Of a stretch of 64,000 bases of DNA, positions 24,655 through 33,268 are shown one piece after another. The stretch lies in the NCBI RefSeq assembly GCF_001735805.1, contig NZ_CP017248.1, forward strand, positions 8,060,001-8,124,000, given 5' to 3'. The translations under genes and the position numbers were made by a program. How positions within the stretch are numbered: position 1 is the first letter of the stretch; every line of letters starts with the position of its first letter. The stretch is from Streptomyces fodineus (GTDB lineage: Bacteria > Actinomycetota > Actinomycetes > Streptomycetales > Streptomycetaceae). Below the pieces are notes generated by a model. That model was not told the origin of the DNA. It saw nothing but the letters and a program-made list of their open reading frames with translations, and made no database searches.

Positions 24655-24713
24655 TCACTGGTAGCTGCCGTAGCCCCGCTACGGACAGCCAGGCGGCCAA
24701 GGAGGCCCGCGCC

Positions 24714-25883
24714 ATGCGCGACGCAGTGATCGTCGAAGCCGTACGCACCCCCATCGGCAAGGGAAAGCCGAACGGCTCCCTCGCCCACGTCCATCCCGTG
24801 CAGTTGCTCGCCCACACCCTGCGCACCCTGGTCGAGCGCTCCGGCGTCGACCCCGCGCTGATCGACGACGTCATCGGCGGCACCGTCGACCAGGTCGGCG
24901 AGCAGGCCATGAACACCACCCGGTACGCCGTCCTCGCCGCCGGCTTCCCCGAGACGGTCCCGGCGACCACCGTGGACCGCCAGTGCGGCTCCTCCCAGCA
25001 GGCCGTGCACTTCGCCGCGCAGGGCGTCCTCTCCGGCGCGTACGACCTCGTGATCGCCTGCGGTGTGGAGTCGATGAGCCGCGTGCCGATGTGGTCCAAC
25101 GTGCCCGCGGGCAAGGACCCGTTCGGACCCGGCGTCGCCGAGCGCTACCCCGAGGGCCTGGTCCCGCAGGGCATCAGCGCGGAGCTGATCGCCGCCAAGT
25201 GGTCCCTCACCCGCGCGCAGATGGACGAGTTCGCCGTCTCCTCGCACCAGAAGGCCGCCGCGGCATGGCGCGCCGGACTCTTCGACGCCGAGACCGCACC
25301 ACTGGACGGCGTCGCCCGCGACCAGTGCGTCCGCCCCGACAGCACCCCGGAGATCCTCGGCGGCCTCAAGCCCGCCTACTACGACCCCGGCTTCGCCGAG
25401 CGCTTCCCGCAGATCGAGTGGAACGTCACCGCGGGCAATGCCAGCCCCGTCAACGACGGCGCCTCCGCCGTCCTGATCACCTCCAGCGAGACCGCGGCCC
25501 GCCTCGGCCTGCGCCCGCTCGCCCGTCTGCACGGCTTCGCCGTGACCGGCTCCGACCCGCTGCTGATGCTCACCGGGGTCGTCCCGGCGACCGAGAAGGT
25601 GCTGCACAAGGCCGGGCTGCGGGTCGCCGACATCGACCTCTTCGAGGTCAACGAAGCCTTCGCCAGCGTCGTACTCGCCTGGCAGCAGGAGACCGGCGCC
25701 GACCCCGCCAAGGTCAATGTGCACGGCGGGGCCATCGCCCTCGGCCACCCGCTCGGCGCCAGCGGCACCCGGCTGACCACCACCCTGGTCCACGCGATGC
25801 GCGAACGCGGCGCGCGCTACGCCCTGCAGACCATGTGCGAGGCGGGCGGACTGGCCAACGCGATGATCCTGGAAAGCGTCTGA
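24714..25883 (+). CDS. Acetyl-CoA acetyltransferase-type thiolase
   Basis: A 389-residue thiolase. The acyl-enzyme Cys is in VDRQCGSSQQAVHFAAQ (QCGSSQ), the second half has the NEAFAS motif in FEVNEAFASVVLAWQQE, the C-terminal catalytic His in GGAIALGHPLGASGTR, and the second Cys in TMCEAGGLANAM. It cleaves or forms beta-ketoacyl-CoA; with no clear degradative operon either direction is possible. GGAGG precedes the ATG. HxlR control, and its divergent arrangement, suggest an inducible degradation role. Confidence 0.93.
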   Translation: MRDAVIVEAVRTPIGKGKPNGSLAHVHPVQLLAHTLRTLVERSGVDPALIDDVIGGTVDQVGEQAMNTTRYAVLAAGFPETVPATTVDRQCGSSQQAVHFAAQGVLSGAYDLVIACGVESMSRVPMWSNVPAGKDPFGPGVAERYPEGLVPQGISAELIAAKWSLTRAQMDEFAVSSHQKAAAAWRAGLFDAETAPLDGVARDQCVRPDSTPEILGGLKPAYYDPGFAERFPQIEWNVTAGNASPVNDGASAVLITSSETAARLGLRPLARLHGFAVTGSDPLLMLTGVVPATEKVLHKAGLRVADIDLFEVNEAFASVVLAWQQETGADPAKVNVHGGAIALGHPLGASGTRLTTTLVHAMRERGARYALQTMCEAGGLANAMILESV

Positions 25884-25887
25884 CCCG

Positions 25888-26667
25888 TCACCGGCCCCGC
25901 AGGTGATGGCGCTTGCGCCAGGCCACCACAGAGCCCACGAGCGCCGGTACGGCGATGCCGGCCATCGCGATCACGAAGGCGGGCGACGTCGGCGCCGAGG
26001 CGCGGGCGCCGGCCACCGCGTAGGCGGCGGTGTTCGGGACCGACCCGACGGCCGTGGCCAGTAGAAACGGCCACCAGCGCATACGGGAGACGGCCGCGCA
26101 GTAGTTCGCCGCCCAGAACGGCACGCCCGGGAAGAGCCGGGCCGCCAGCATCGACCGGAACCCGTGCCGGCTCAGCTGCTCGTCGGCCGCCTTCAGCCAG
26201 CGGCCCCGCAGCAGCGGACGCAGCGCGTCCTGCCCGAGGACCCGGCCGAGCCCGAACGCCAAGCCCGCCCCGAGCACCGTCCCCGCCAGCGACGTGGCCA
26301 GTCCCAGCTGCGAGCCGAACAGCGCGCCCGCGGCGAGGTTCAGCAGGGGCCGCGGCACGAACGCCACGGTGCACAGCCCGTACGCCACGGCGAACACCAC
26401 GGCCGCCGCGACACCGCCGAGCTGCGGCGGCCAGCCGTGCGTGAGCAGCCGCTGCGGCTCGAAGAACAGCACGCACGCCCCGGCGCCCGCGAGCAGGGCG
26501 AGCAGCAGCGACAACCGGGCACCAGGGGACACCAGGGCCCGCGCGCAGCGTCCGGGGAAACCCACCGGGCGCAGAGCGGGCACGGGCACGGGCACGGCGA
26601 GGTCCGCGCCGGCGGCCCGGGGAGAATCGATGACGGTGCCTCCAGGGCCGTTGGTGGCATCGAGCAC
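25888..26667 (-). CDS. TVP38/TMEM64 (VTT-domain) membrane protein
   Basis: A 259-residue inner-membrane protein with a VTT/SNARE-associated domain: AYGLCTVAFVPRPLLNLAAGALFG, then GRVLGQDALRPLLRGRWLKAADEQLSRHGFRSMLAARLFPGVPFWAANYCAAV, and final helices ending WRKRHHLRGR. DedA/TVP38 proteins move lipids or affect the undecaprenyl/phospholipid cycle. GTG at 26667 follows AGGGGG; a longer frame exists to 26715 but enters the next promoter. Another DedA-like protein is at the right edge. Confidence 0.85.
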   Translation of the reverse strand: MLDATNGPGGTVIDSPRAAGADLAVPVPVPALRPVGFPGRCARALVSPGARLSLLLALLAGAGACVLFFEPQRLLTHGWPPQLGGVAAAVVFAVAYGLCTVAFVPRPLLNLAAGALFGSQLGLATSLAGTVLGAGLAFGLGRVLGQDALRPLLRGRWLKAADEQLSRHGFRSMLAARLFPGVPFWAANYCAAVSRMRWWPFLLATAVGSVPNTAAYAVAGARASAPTSPAFVIAMAGIAVPALVGSVVAWRKRHHLRGR

Positions 26668-26819
26668 GTGACCCCCTAGGAAACACCGATCCCGGGGGCC
26701 GATGATAGACGGCACCTTGCTGCGCAGGGCACGCGAGTGCGCCGCGGCGGCCGGCGGGCGACCGGGGTGCGCACGGTCGCGCGGCGCCGCCTCCCGGGGC
26801 GCGCCGTATGGTTCGTCCC

Positions 26820-27542
26820 ATGACCGTCACAGGTGCGGCCCCGCCGGACGTGCCGCGCAGCGCACTCGCCGACATCGTGCTGGAACGGGTTGCGGCCGTG
26901 TTCCCGGCCGCCGCCGACCCCGGGCGAGCCGGGCCGATGCGGGCGTACATGAGGGACGTGGCGCCCTTCCTCGGCATCCCCACCCCGGCCCGCCGAGCCC
27001 TGACCCGTACCGTCCTGGCGGGCACGCCCCGGCCCGACGAGGCCGACTGCACCGCGGTCGCGCTGCACTGCTGGGCGCTGCCCGAGCGCGAGTACCACTA
27101 CTTCGCGGTGGACTATGTGCGCCGGCACGCCGGACGGTGTTCCGCCGCCTTCCTGCCGGTGGCCCGGCACCTCGTCACGACCGTCCCCTGGTGGGACACC
27201 GTCGATCCCCTAGCCGCCCACGTGGTCGGACGCCTGGTGGCCGCCGACGCGAAGCTCACCGCCGACATGGACGCCTGGATCACCGACGGCAACCCGTGGC
27301 TGGTGCGCACGGCACTGCTCCACCAGCTCGCCCGCAAGGAACACACCGACGGCGCCCGGCTGTTCGGCTACTGCCTGCGCCAGTCCGGGCATCCCGACTT
27401 CTTCGTCCGCAAGGCGATCGGCTGGGCCCTGCGCGAGTACGCCAAGACCGACCCCGAAGCCGTACGGGCCTTCCTGGCGCGGGAGCGGGGCCGGTTCGCC
27501 CCGCTGACCGTGCGGGAGGCGCTGAAGAACATCGGCGCCTGA
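26820..27542 (+). CDS. AlkD-like DNA alkylation repair protein (HEAT repeats)
   Basis: A 240-residue helical-repeat protein of the AlkD family: MRAYMRDVAPFLGIPTPARR is the family's N-terminal MK-YM...FG.-like motif, WWDTVDPLAAHVVGRLV and FFVRKAIGWALREYAKTDPEAVRAFL are the conserved HEAT/WDxxD and KAIGWALREY motifs. AlkD glycosylases excise bulky alkylated bases. ATG 26808 is an alternative start; neither has a good ribosome site, so translation may be weak. Confidence 0.9.
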   Translation: MTVTGAAPPDVPRSALADIVLERVAAVFPAAADPGRAGPMRAYMRDVAPFLGIPTPARRALTRTVLAGTPRPDEADCTAVALHCWALPEREYHYFAVDYVRRHAGRCSAAFLPVARHLVTTVPWWDTVDPLAAHVVGRLVAADAKLTADMDAWITDGNPWLVRTALLHQLARKEHTDGARLFGYCLRQSGHPDFFVRKAIGWALREYAKTDPEAVRAFLARERGRFAPLTVREALKNIGA

Positions 27543-27600
27543 ACACGCCTCACCTCGCCCCACAGCCGAAAACCATTCGACGCCGGACATACCGTCGACG

Positions 27601-27714
27601 ATGATCGACGACATGTTCCGGTACGCCTTCCTCCTCGCAGCATCCGCCGTCGCGGATGCGCCGAAGGCTGCCGTCCCGCTCCTCGTCGCCGCTGTCGACG
27701 GCGCCCGAAGCTGA
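27601..27714 (+). CDS. Possible leader peptide upstream of the EF-Tu gene
   Basis: A 37-codon open frame starts with ATG at 27601 (MIDDMFRYAFLLAASAVADAPKAAV ends LLVAAVDGARS). It is hydrophobic in the middle, ends at TGA 27712-27714, and precedes a hairpin and the tuf gene. No ribosome site is visible. It may be a leader peptide or chance; listed because of its position. Confidence 0.25.
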   Translation: MIDDMFRYAFLLAASAVADAPKAAVPLLVAAVDGARS

Positions 27715-27755
27715 CCCTCTCCGGAACGTCCGGCGGACCCCGCAGGGGGAGGGTC
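27713..27755 (+). promoter_or_regulatory. Hairpin in the tuf3 leader
   Basis: GACCCTC (27713-27719) pairs with GAGGGTC (27749-27755); inside, CCGGAACGTCCGG forms a smaller imperfect stem. It lies 60 bp before the EF-Tu start and follows a short open frame, so attenuation or message stability control is plausible. There is no U-tract, so simple termination is less likely. Confidence 0.4.
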
Positions 27756-27815
27756 GGCCAGTCCCCGGGGGTCCCGCGCTTCTTTCTCACGGCTGAGAGG
27801 CTTCGAGGTACAGCC

Positions 27816-28997
27816 ATGTCCAAAACGGCCTACGTGCGCACCAAGCCGCACCTCAACATCGGCACCATGGGTCACGTCGACCACGGCAAGACCACCCTGA
27901 CCGCCGCCATCACCAAGGTCCTCGCCGAGCGCGGGACCGGCAGCACCACTCAGTACGTTTCGTTCGACCGCATCGACCGGGCCCCGGAGGAGGCCGCCCG
28001 CGGCATCACCATCAACATCGCGCACGTCGAGTACGAGACCGACACCCGGCACTACGCCCACGTGGACATGCCGGGCCACGCCGACTACGTCAAGAACATG
28101 GTCACCGGCGCCGCGCAGCTCGACGGGGCGATCCTCGTCGTCTCCGCGCTCGACGGGATCATGCCGCAGACCGCCGAACACGTGCTGCTGGCCCGGCAGG
28201 TGGGCGTCGACCACATCGTCGTCGCCCTCAACAAGGCCGACGGCACGGACGACGAGGAGCTCATCGACCTCGTCGAGCTGGAAGTCCGCGACCTGCTCAC
28301 GGCCCAGGGCTACCCGGGCGACGCCGTACCGGTCGTACGGGTCTCCGGGCTGCGGGCGCTGGAGGGCGACCCGCGCTGGACGGCGTCCATCGAGGCGCTG
28401 CTCGACGCGGTGGACACGTACGTGCCGATGCCGGAGCGCTACCTGGACGCGCCGTTCCTGCTGCCGGTGGAGAACGTGCTCACCATCACCGGGCGGGGCA
28501 CGGTCGTCACCGGCGCCGTGGAGCGGGGAACGCTCCGCCTGGGCGACCGGGTGACCGTGCTCGGCGCCGACCTCGAAACCGTGGTCACCGGTCTGGAGAC
28601 CTTCGGCAAGCCGATGCAGGAGGCGCAGGCCGGGGACAACGTGGCGGTGCTGCTGCGGGGCGTGCCGCGCGACGCCGTACGCCGCGGGCATGTCGTGGCG
28701 GCGCCGGGAAGCGTGGTGCCCGCTCGGCGGTTCTCGGCGCGGGTGTATCTGCTGTCGGGGCGCGAGGGGGGTCGTACGACGCCGGTCGCGACCGGGTATC
28801 GGCCGCAGTTCTACATCCGTACGGCGGATGTGGTGGGGGACGTGGATCTGGGTGCGATGGGTGTCGCCCGGCCCGGGGAGACGGTGGAGATGGTCGTCGA
28901 GCTGGGGAGGGAGGTTCCTTTGGAGCCCGGTTTGGGGTTCGCCATCCGTGAGGGTGGCAGGACCGTGGGGGCAGGGACCGTGACCGCTGTGGAGTGA
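27816..28997 (+). CDS. tuf3: Divergent elongation factor Tu (tuf3 type)
   Basis: A 393-residue EF-Tu with all three domains: G1 GHVDHGKT at residues 19-26, switch I PEEAARGITIN, G3 DMPGHADYVKNM (normally DCPGH), G4 NKAD, then beta-barrel domains 2 and 3 (ENVLTITGRGTVVTG, YRPQFYIRTADV). It differs from housekeeping tuf1 (for example DMPGH, and many changes in domain 2). Streptomyces tuf3 genes encode such a third EF-Tu, reported as induced under stress or ppGpp and less sensitive to kirromycin-type antibiotics. Solitary location away from the ribosomal str operon fits tuf3. Confidence 0.9.
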   Translation: MSKTAYVRTKPHLNIGTMGHVDHGKTTLTAAITKVLAERGTGSTTQYVSFDRIDRAPEEAARGITINIAHVEYETDTRHYAHVDMPGHADYVKNMVTGAAQLDGAILVVSALDGIMPQTAEHVLLARQVGVDHIVVALNKADGTDDEELIDLVELEVRDLLTAQGYPGDAVPVVRVSGLRALEGDPRWTASIEALLDAVDTYVPMPERYLDAPFLLPVENVLTITGRGTVVTGAVERGTLRLGDRVTVLGADLETVVTGLETFGKPMQEAQAGDNVAVLLRGVPRDAVRRGHVVAAPGSVVPARRFSARVYLLSGREGGRTTPVATGYRPQFYIRTADVVGDVDLGAMGVARPGETVEMVVELGREVPLEPGLGFAIREGGRTVGAGTVTAVE

Positions 28998-29105
28998 GGC
29001 TGCGGCGCGTGGGGCCGCGGGTCCGTCGTGGCTGGTCGCGCCCACGCGGCGGGGCCGCATGCCGATGCGGCCCCGCGCCCCATCGGCGCACGTCACAATG
29101 GGCGT

Positions 29106-29861
29106 GTGACCGAGCAGATACCCGTATCCCGCACCACCGATTACGGCACCGCCAAGCTCATGCCCGACGTAGACCGGGCCCGGGCCTGGCTGCTCACCGT
29201 CGACGGGGCGCCGCAGTCGTACGTCGATCTCGACGATCCGGCGTATCTGGAGTTCGAGTACGCGCGGCGGCTCGGGCATGTGCTGGATGTCGCGGCCGAG
29301 GCCGGGCGGGCGCTGGCCGTGGTGCACCTGGGCGGGGGTGCGCTGACGCTGCCCCGGTATGTGGCGGCCACCCGGCCCGGCTCCCGGCAGGACGTCGTCG
29401 AGGCCGACCGGGGGTTGCTGGAGCTGGTCGCCGAGCATCTGCCGCTGCCGGAGGGCACGGGCATCGCGGTGCACGCCGCCGATGCCCGTGCCTGGCTGGA
29501 GGCGGCCCCGGACGATCACGCCGATGTGCTGATCGCCGATGTCTTCGGTGGCTCTCGGGTCCCGGCCCATCTCACCACGCTCGCCTACGCCCGCGAGGCC
29601 GAGCGGGTGCTGCGGCCCGGCGGGGTCTATCTGGCCAACCTCGCCGATGCGGCGCCGTTCGCGTTCCTGCGCTCCCAACTGGCCACGTTGGCCGCCGTCT
29701 TCGAAGAGCTGGCGTTGATCGCCGAGCCCGCGGTGCTGCGCGGCCGGCGGTTCGGGAACGCGGTGCTCGTCGCCGCGCACCGCCCCCTCGACACCGCCGC
29801 ACTGGCCCGCCGTACCGCGGCGGACGCCTTCCCGCGCGCGTCGAACACGGCTCGACGGTAA
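29106..29861 (+). CDS. Spermidine synthase-like SAM-fold protein
   Basis: A 251-residue Rossmann-fold protein of the polyamine aminopropyltransferase (spermidine synthase) superfamily: AVVHLGGGALTLPRYVAAT in the GGG-E SAM/dcSAM motif, VVEADRGLLELV as the acidic loop, VLIADVFGGSRVPAHLTT as the catalytic region (usually GDGG-like here replaced by DVFGG) and a C-terminal strand. True SpeE residues such as the catalytic DxTDP are not intact, so it may be a methyltransferase-like relative. GTG 29106 is chosen. Its stop runs into the first 146-bp repeat unit. Confidence 0.82.
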   Translation: MTEQIPVSRTTDYGTAKLMPDVDRARAWLLTVDGAPQSYVDLDDPAYLEFEYARRLGHVLDVAAEAGRALAVVHLGGGALTLPRYVAATRPGSRQDVVEADRGLLELVAEHLPLPEGTGIAVHAADARAWLEAAPDDHADVLIADVFGGSRVPAHLTTLAYAREAERVLRPGGVYLANLADAAPFAFLRSQLATLAAVFEELALIAEPAVLRGRRFGNAVLVAAHRPLDTAALARRTAADAFPRASNTARR

Positions 29862-30385
29862 GGGAGTTCACCGGATCCGCACGGCCGGTCGAGGACGCCG
29901 AGGCGGTACCGTCTCCGGAGCCGCCCGCTGGGGCGTTCGGTATCGGCTGAGGTGGTTGGGGAGGCGGTCGGGTTCCCGTCGGGCGGGTGGAACGCGGGGC
30001 GGTGGTAAGGGAGTTCATGGGATGCGTGCGGCCGGCCGAGGCTGTCCGCGTGGTGCCGTCTTCGGAGCCCTCTGGCGGGGGTTCGGTGTGGGCTGAGGTG
30101 GTTGGGGAGGCGGACGCTTTCCTGTCGGGCGGGTGGAACGCGGGGCGGTCGTAGGGGAGTTCATGGGGTGCGTGCGGCCGGTCGAGGATGCCGGGGCGGT
30201 GCCGCTCCCTAGCCGCCTGACGGGGCGTTCGGTATGGGCTGAGTGGTCGGGGAGGCGGTCGGGGTCCCGTCGGGCGGGTGGAACGCGGGGCGGTCGTGGG
30301 GGACTTCACGGGAGGCCGGTCGAGGATGCCGGGCGGTGCCGTCTCCCGAGCCGCCTGACGGGGCGTTCGGTATCGGATGGCGTGG
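29858..30385. repeat. Tandem ~146-bp repeat, three full units and a partial
   Basis: Unit starts, marked by GTAAGGGAGTTCA or close variants, lie at 29858, 30005, 30151 and 30296, so the periods are 147, 146 and 145 bp. Each full unit contains in order GGCCGGTCGAGGATGCCG, GAGCCGCCTGACGGGGCGTT, and GGGCGGGTGGAACGCGGGGC-like blocks. The fourth unit is shortened near 30385. No gene is supported in the array. The divergence between units (roughly 10-20 percent by eye) suggests it is old; function unknown. Confidence 0.8.
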
Positions 30386-30634
30386 ACGAGGAGGCGGCGA
30401 CCGGCCGGGTGTGGCGGGGCAGCGTGCGGACGTCCGGGACCGGCAGGACCAGCCTGGTGAACAGGACGACGACACCCGCGCAGCCCGACAGGGCGGCCGT
30501 CCTGCCGGAGGCGGTCTCGGTGGGACCCACCGGCGCCGTCGTGAGGGGCATGAGCGAGACCGAGCCGAACCTGTCGTAGGCCGAGACCCGGAGAGCTTGT
30601 CATCGGGGATGGACGCGGGCCTTCCACAAGGCGG
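30386..30634. other. Intergenic region with a possible minus-strand gene scrap
   Basis: On the minus strand around 30590-30400 an open frame reads SAYDRFGSVSLMPLTTAPVG, continues with GRTAALSGCAGVVVLFTRLV, and dissolves in Pro/Arg-rich sequence. It has a hydrophobic segment but no family match and no ribosome site, and is probably a decayed membrane-protein remnant. Otherwise nothing is recognised. Confidence 0.3.
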
Positions 30635-30663
30635 ACGTCCGGGCAACTGAACTGCCCGGACGT
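30635..30663. terminator. Hairpin after the MFS exporter gene
   Basis: ACGTCCGGGCA (30635-30645) and TGCCCGGACGT (30653-30663) form a perfect 11-bp stem with a 7-base loop. It lies 56 bp beyond the minus-strand MFS stop at 30719. No T-run. Confidence 0.75.
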
Positions 30664-30718
30664 CGCTACAACTGGGCCGCCGCATCCGCAGCCCGGTCAT
30701 GACCGGTGATCCTCGCAC

Positions 30719-32173
30719 TCAGACCTGGGACGCCGGCCGCTTCGGCAGAAGGAAGACGATTACGCCGGCTATGACAGCGATGAGGAACACCCCGAAGGAC
30801 GCGATGGCAAAGGCGTGGCCGGCGGCGGCTGCCCTGCCTACCGCCGCGGGATGGAACGAGCCGAAGAAGACCGCTCCGATAACGGCGACGCCGAGCGCTC
30901 CGCCACACTGCTGGGCCGTGGACAAGACCCCTGACGCGACGCCGGCCGACTCCGGTTTGACGCGGCTCAGCACGGTATTGAGCGCCGGCGTGATGACCAG
31001 TCCGCCACCGACGCTCTGCACAATGAGGGCGGGGATCACGAGCAGCGGAGTGATCCGCGGGCCGGACACCAGCAAGAGGCCGGCCGCCAGGTAACCGCTC
31101 GCCAGTATGATCGCCCCAACCTCAAGGACACGTCGCCCATATTTCGGGATGATCCGGCTCGCCACCATGCTGAACACGAAGAATGCGGTGGCTGCCGGCG
31201 CGTAGACCAGGCCCGCGCCGAGCGCCGACATGCCGAGGCCTTGCTGCATCGTCACCGACAGGGCCAGGTAGTACGAGTAGATCAGCGCGTACAGGGCCAG
31301 GACGAGAATGATCCCGAGCGAGAACGAGCGCTGCTTGAACAGTGTCAGCGGTACCAGCGGATCCCCGCCCCGCCGTTCCAGGCCCCGCTCGACCGCGACG
31401 AACAAGCCGAACGCGACCGCGCTGCCCGCGAAGCAGGCCCAGACCCACCAGGGCCAGCCCGCCTCCTGCCCCTGAATCAGCGGGAGCACCAAGAGGAAGA
31501 GGGCCACGCTGAGCACCAGGACGCCGGGCAGGTCCAGCTTGCGGGTGGCGGCCGAGCCCGTCTTCGGCACGTACCGAACGGCGAGCAGGAACAGGGCAGT
31601 CCCGATCGGCACGTTCACCCAGAACACCAGCCGCCAGCCGGAGTCGAACAGGTTGGCGCCGATCAGCAGTCCGCCGATGAGCTGTCCGCCGATGGTGGCC
31701 ATACCCATGACGATGCCGACCACGCCGTACACGCTGTGCCGTCTCGCTGCCGGCACCAGCACCGTGACGAACGCGAACACCTGGGGAACCATCAGGGCGG
31801 CTCCCAGGCCCTGGATGACACGCGCGGCGATGAGGCTGCCCGCGTTCGGTGAGAGCGCGCAAGCGACTGATGACAGAGTGAACAGGGCCACCCCGAGAAG
31901 GAAAACGCGCCTGCGGCCGTACAGGTCGGCCAGGCGAGTGGCGGTAATGATGAACACCGCGTAACTCAGCTGATAACCCGCCAGAACCCACTGGACATCG
32001 CTGGCGGAGGCATGCAGGTCCGCCACGATCGAGGGATCGGCGACCACGACGATGAACGAGTCGAGGACCGCCATGAACAGGGCGGACAGGACGACCGATA
32101 TCGTCATCCACGGAATGGCGTCGGCTTTCGGTGCCACTACGGGTGGGCTAGCTGATTTCTGACTACTTGCCAC
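30719..32173 (-). CDS. DHA2-family MFS multidrug exporter (EmrB/QacA type)
   Basis: A 484-residue exporter with about 14 helices. Motif A-like RLADLYGRRRVFLLG, DSFIVVVADPSIVADL helix 1 (DHA2 signature LD-x-TIVNVA variant) and RVIQGLGAALMVPQ (antiporter motif C-like) are visible. Members pump out drugs and antibiotics using the proton gradient. GTG 32173 follows AGAGGC and leaves a 47-bp gap to the oxidoreductase gene upstream on the same strand; a longer frame to 32224 overlaps it. Probably same operon, regulated by the GlxA protein. Confidence 0.88.
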   Translation of the reverse strand: MASSQKSASPPVVAPKADAIPWMTISVVLSALFMAVLDSFIVVVADPSIVADLHASASDVQWVLAGYQLSYAVFIITATRLADLYGRRRVFLLGVALFTLSSVACALSPNAGSLIAARVIQGLGAALMVPQVFAFVTVLVPAARRHSVYGVVGIVMGMATIGGQLIGGLLIGANLFDSGWRLVFWVNVPIGTALFLLAVRYVPKTGSAATRKLDLPGVLVLSVALFLLVLPLIQGQEAGWPWWVWACFAGSAVAFGLFVAVERGLERRGGDPLVPLTLFKQRSFSLGIILVLALYALIYSYYLALSVTMQQGLGMSALGAGLVYAPAATAFFVFSMVASRIIPKYGRRVLEVGAIILASGYLAAGLLLVSGPRITPLLVIPALIVQSVGGGLVITPALNTVLSRVKPESAGVASGVLSTAQQCGGALGVAVIGAVFFGSFHPAAVGRAAAAGHAFAIASFGVFLIAVIAGVIVFLLPKRPASQV

Positions 32174-32220
32174 GATGAGAAGCCTCTTTATTCTTTGTTC
32201 TTCGTGGTCCGGACGCTCCA

Positions 32221-33165
32221 TCAACCGACAGTGAGCACCAGCTTCCCCGTGGTCCTCCCGGTCTCACCGAGCTCGTGCGCCTTGGCGGCGTCCGCCAGCG
32301 GGAAGACGGCGTCGACGTGGACCTTCAGCCGGCCGGTCTCGACCAACTCCGTGATGGCCAACAGCGCTCGCCGGTCGGGCTCGACCAGCATGAAGCCCGA
32401 GCGGATGGAGCGCGCGGCCGCGGCCGAGGCGAGCGCCTCGGTCTCGAGTGCCGGGAGGGTGATCAACGTGCCGCCGTCGCGCAGGACCGACAGCGAGCGC
32501 TCCTGGTAGTCCCCGGCGATCGGGTCGATCACCACGTCCACATCGGAGACCACCGAGGCGAAGTCGACCGCCGTGTAGTCGATCACCTCGTCCGCGCCCA
32601 GCCCGCGCACGAACTCGTGCTTGCGCTCGCCGGCCGTACCGATGACGTACGCGCCGTACGCCTTGGCGATCTGCACCGCCAAGTGCCCCACGCCACCCGC
32701 CGCGGCGTGCACCAGGACTCGCTGTCCCTCGCGCAGGGTCGCCATGTCCACCAGGGCCTGCCAGGCCGTCAGCGCGGCCAGCGGCAGGGCCGCCGCCTGC
32801 ACGTGGTCGAGTCCGGCCGGCTTGGGGGCGAAGTGGCGTGCCGGAGCGGCCACGTACTGCGCATAGCCACCGACCATCCGCGGAAAGCCCGGCATGCCGT
32901 ACACCTCGTCGCCCGGCCGGAAGAGTGTCACGCCGCGGCTGACGGCCTCCACCACACCCGAGACGTCCCACCCCACGATGCCGTCACCAGGGAGGTACAG
33001 GACACCGGCCGCCCGGGTCTTCCAGTCCACCGGGTTGACGCCGGCCGCGTGCACCCGGACCAGGATCTCCGTCGGACCGGGTACCGGCCGCTCCCGTTCC
33101 ACGACTTTCAGGACCTCCGGCCCGCCCGGTTCTTCGAAGGCAACGGCCAGCATCTTCTCCGCCAT
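32221..33165 (-). CDS. NADPH-dependent quinone oxidoreductase (zinc-less MDR family)
   Basis: A 314-residue medium-chain reductase without the zinc ligands: GroES-like N-terminus (VRVHAAGVNPVDWKTRAAG), GDEVYGMPGF, then cofactor motif LVHAAAGGVGHLAVQIAKAYGAYVIGTAG. The last Rossmann part has GADEVIDYT. It reduces quinones or enones with NADPH, often in detoxification. GGGGAGTG precedes the ATG. It is divergent from a GlxA regulator and upstream of an MFS exporter on the same strand, suggesting a response to electrophilic or antibiotic stress. Confidence 0.9.
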   Translation of the reverse strand: MAEKMLAVAFEEPGGPEVLKVVERERPVPGPTEILVRVHAAGVNPVDWKTRAAGVLYLPGDGIVGWDVSGVVEAVSRGVTLFRPGDEVYGMPGFPRMVGGYAQYVAAPARHFAPKPAGLDHVQAAALPLAALTAWQALVDMATLREGQRVLVHAAAGGVGHLAVQIAKAYGAYVIGTAGERKHEFVRGLGADEVIDYTAVDFASVVSDVDVVIDPIAGDYQERSLSVLRDGGTLITLPALETEALASAAAARSIRSGFMLVEPDRRALLAITELVETGRLKVHVDAVFPLADAAKAHELGETGRTTGKLVLTVG

Positions 33166-33233
33166 CCGGAATCACTCCCCCATCTCGTTCGCGGTTGATC
33201 CACAGCCTCGTGCCGCCGAGGAACCGAAACGAG

Positions 33234-33268
33234 TGGCCAGATTGCCAATAAGTGAGAGGATCTGGCCA
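33234..33268. promoter_or_regulatory. Inverted repeat at the GlxA regulator start
   Basis: TGGCCAGAT (33234-33242) and ATCTGGCCA (33260-33268) form a perfect 9-bp inverted repeat with 17-bp spacer; the right arm ends at the A of the ATG. It sits between the divergent oxidoreductase and regulator genes, so it is a likely autoregulatory operator for the AraC-type protein, or alternatively an RNA hairpin occluding the ribosome site GAGAGGAT. Confidence 0.6.

Noticed and set aside
29858..30385. CRISPR array
   Set aside because: Units are 146 bp, adjacent, without regular spacers, and no cas genes are present.
30306..30551. An 81-codon minus-strand gene
   Set aside because: One hydrophobic helix but no ribosome site; the tail is repeat-derived, so only noted as a possible scrap.
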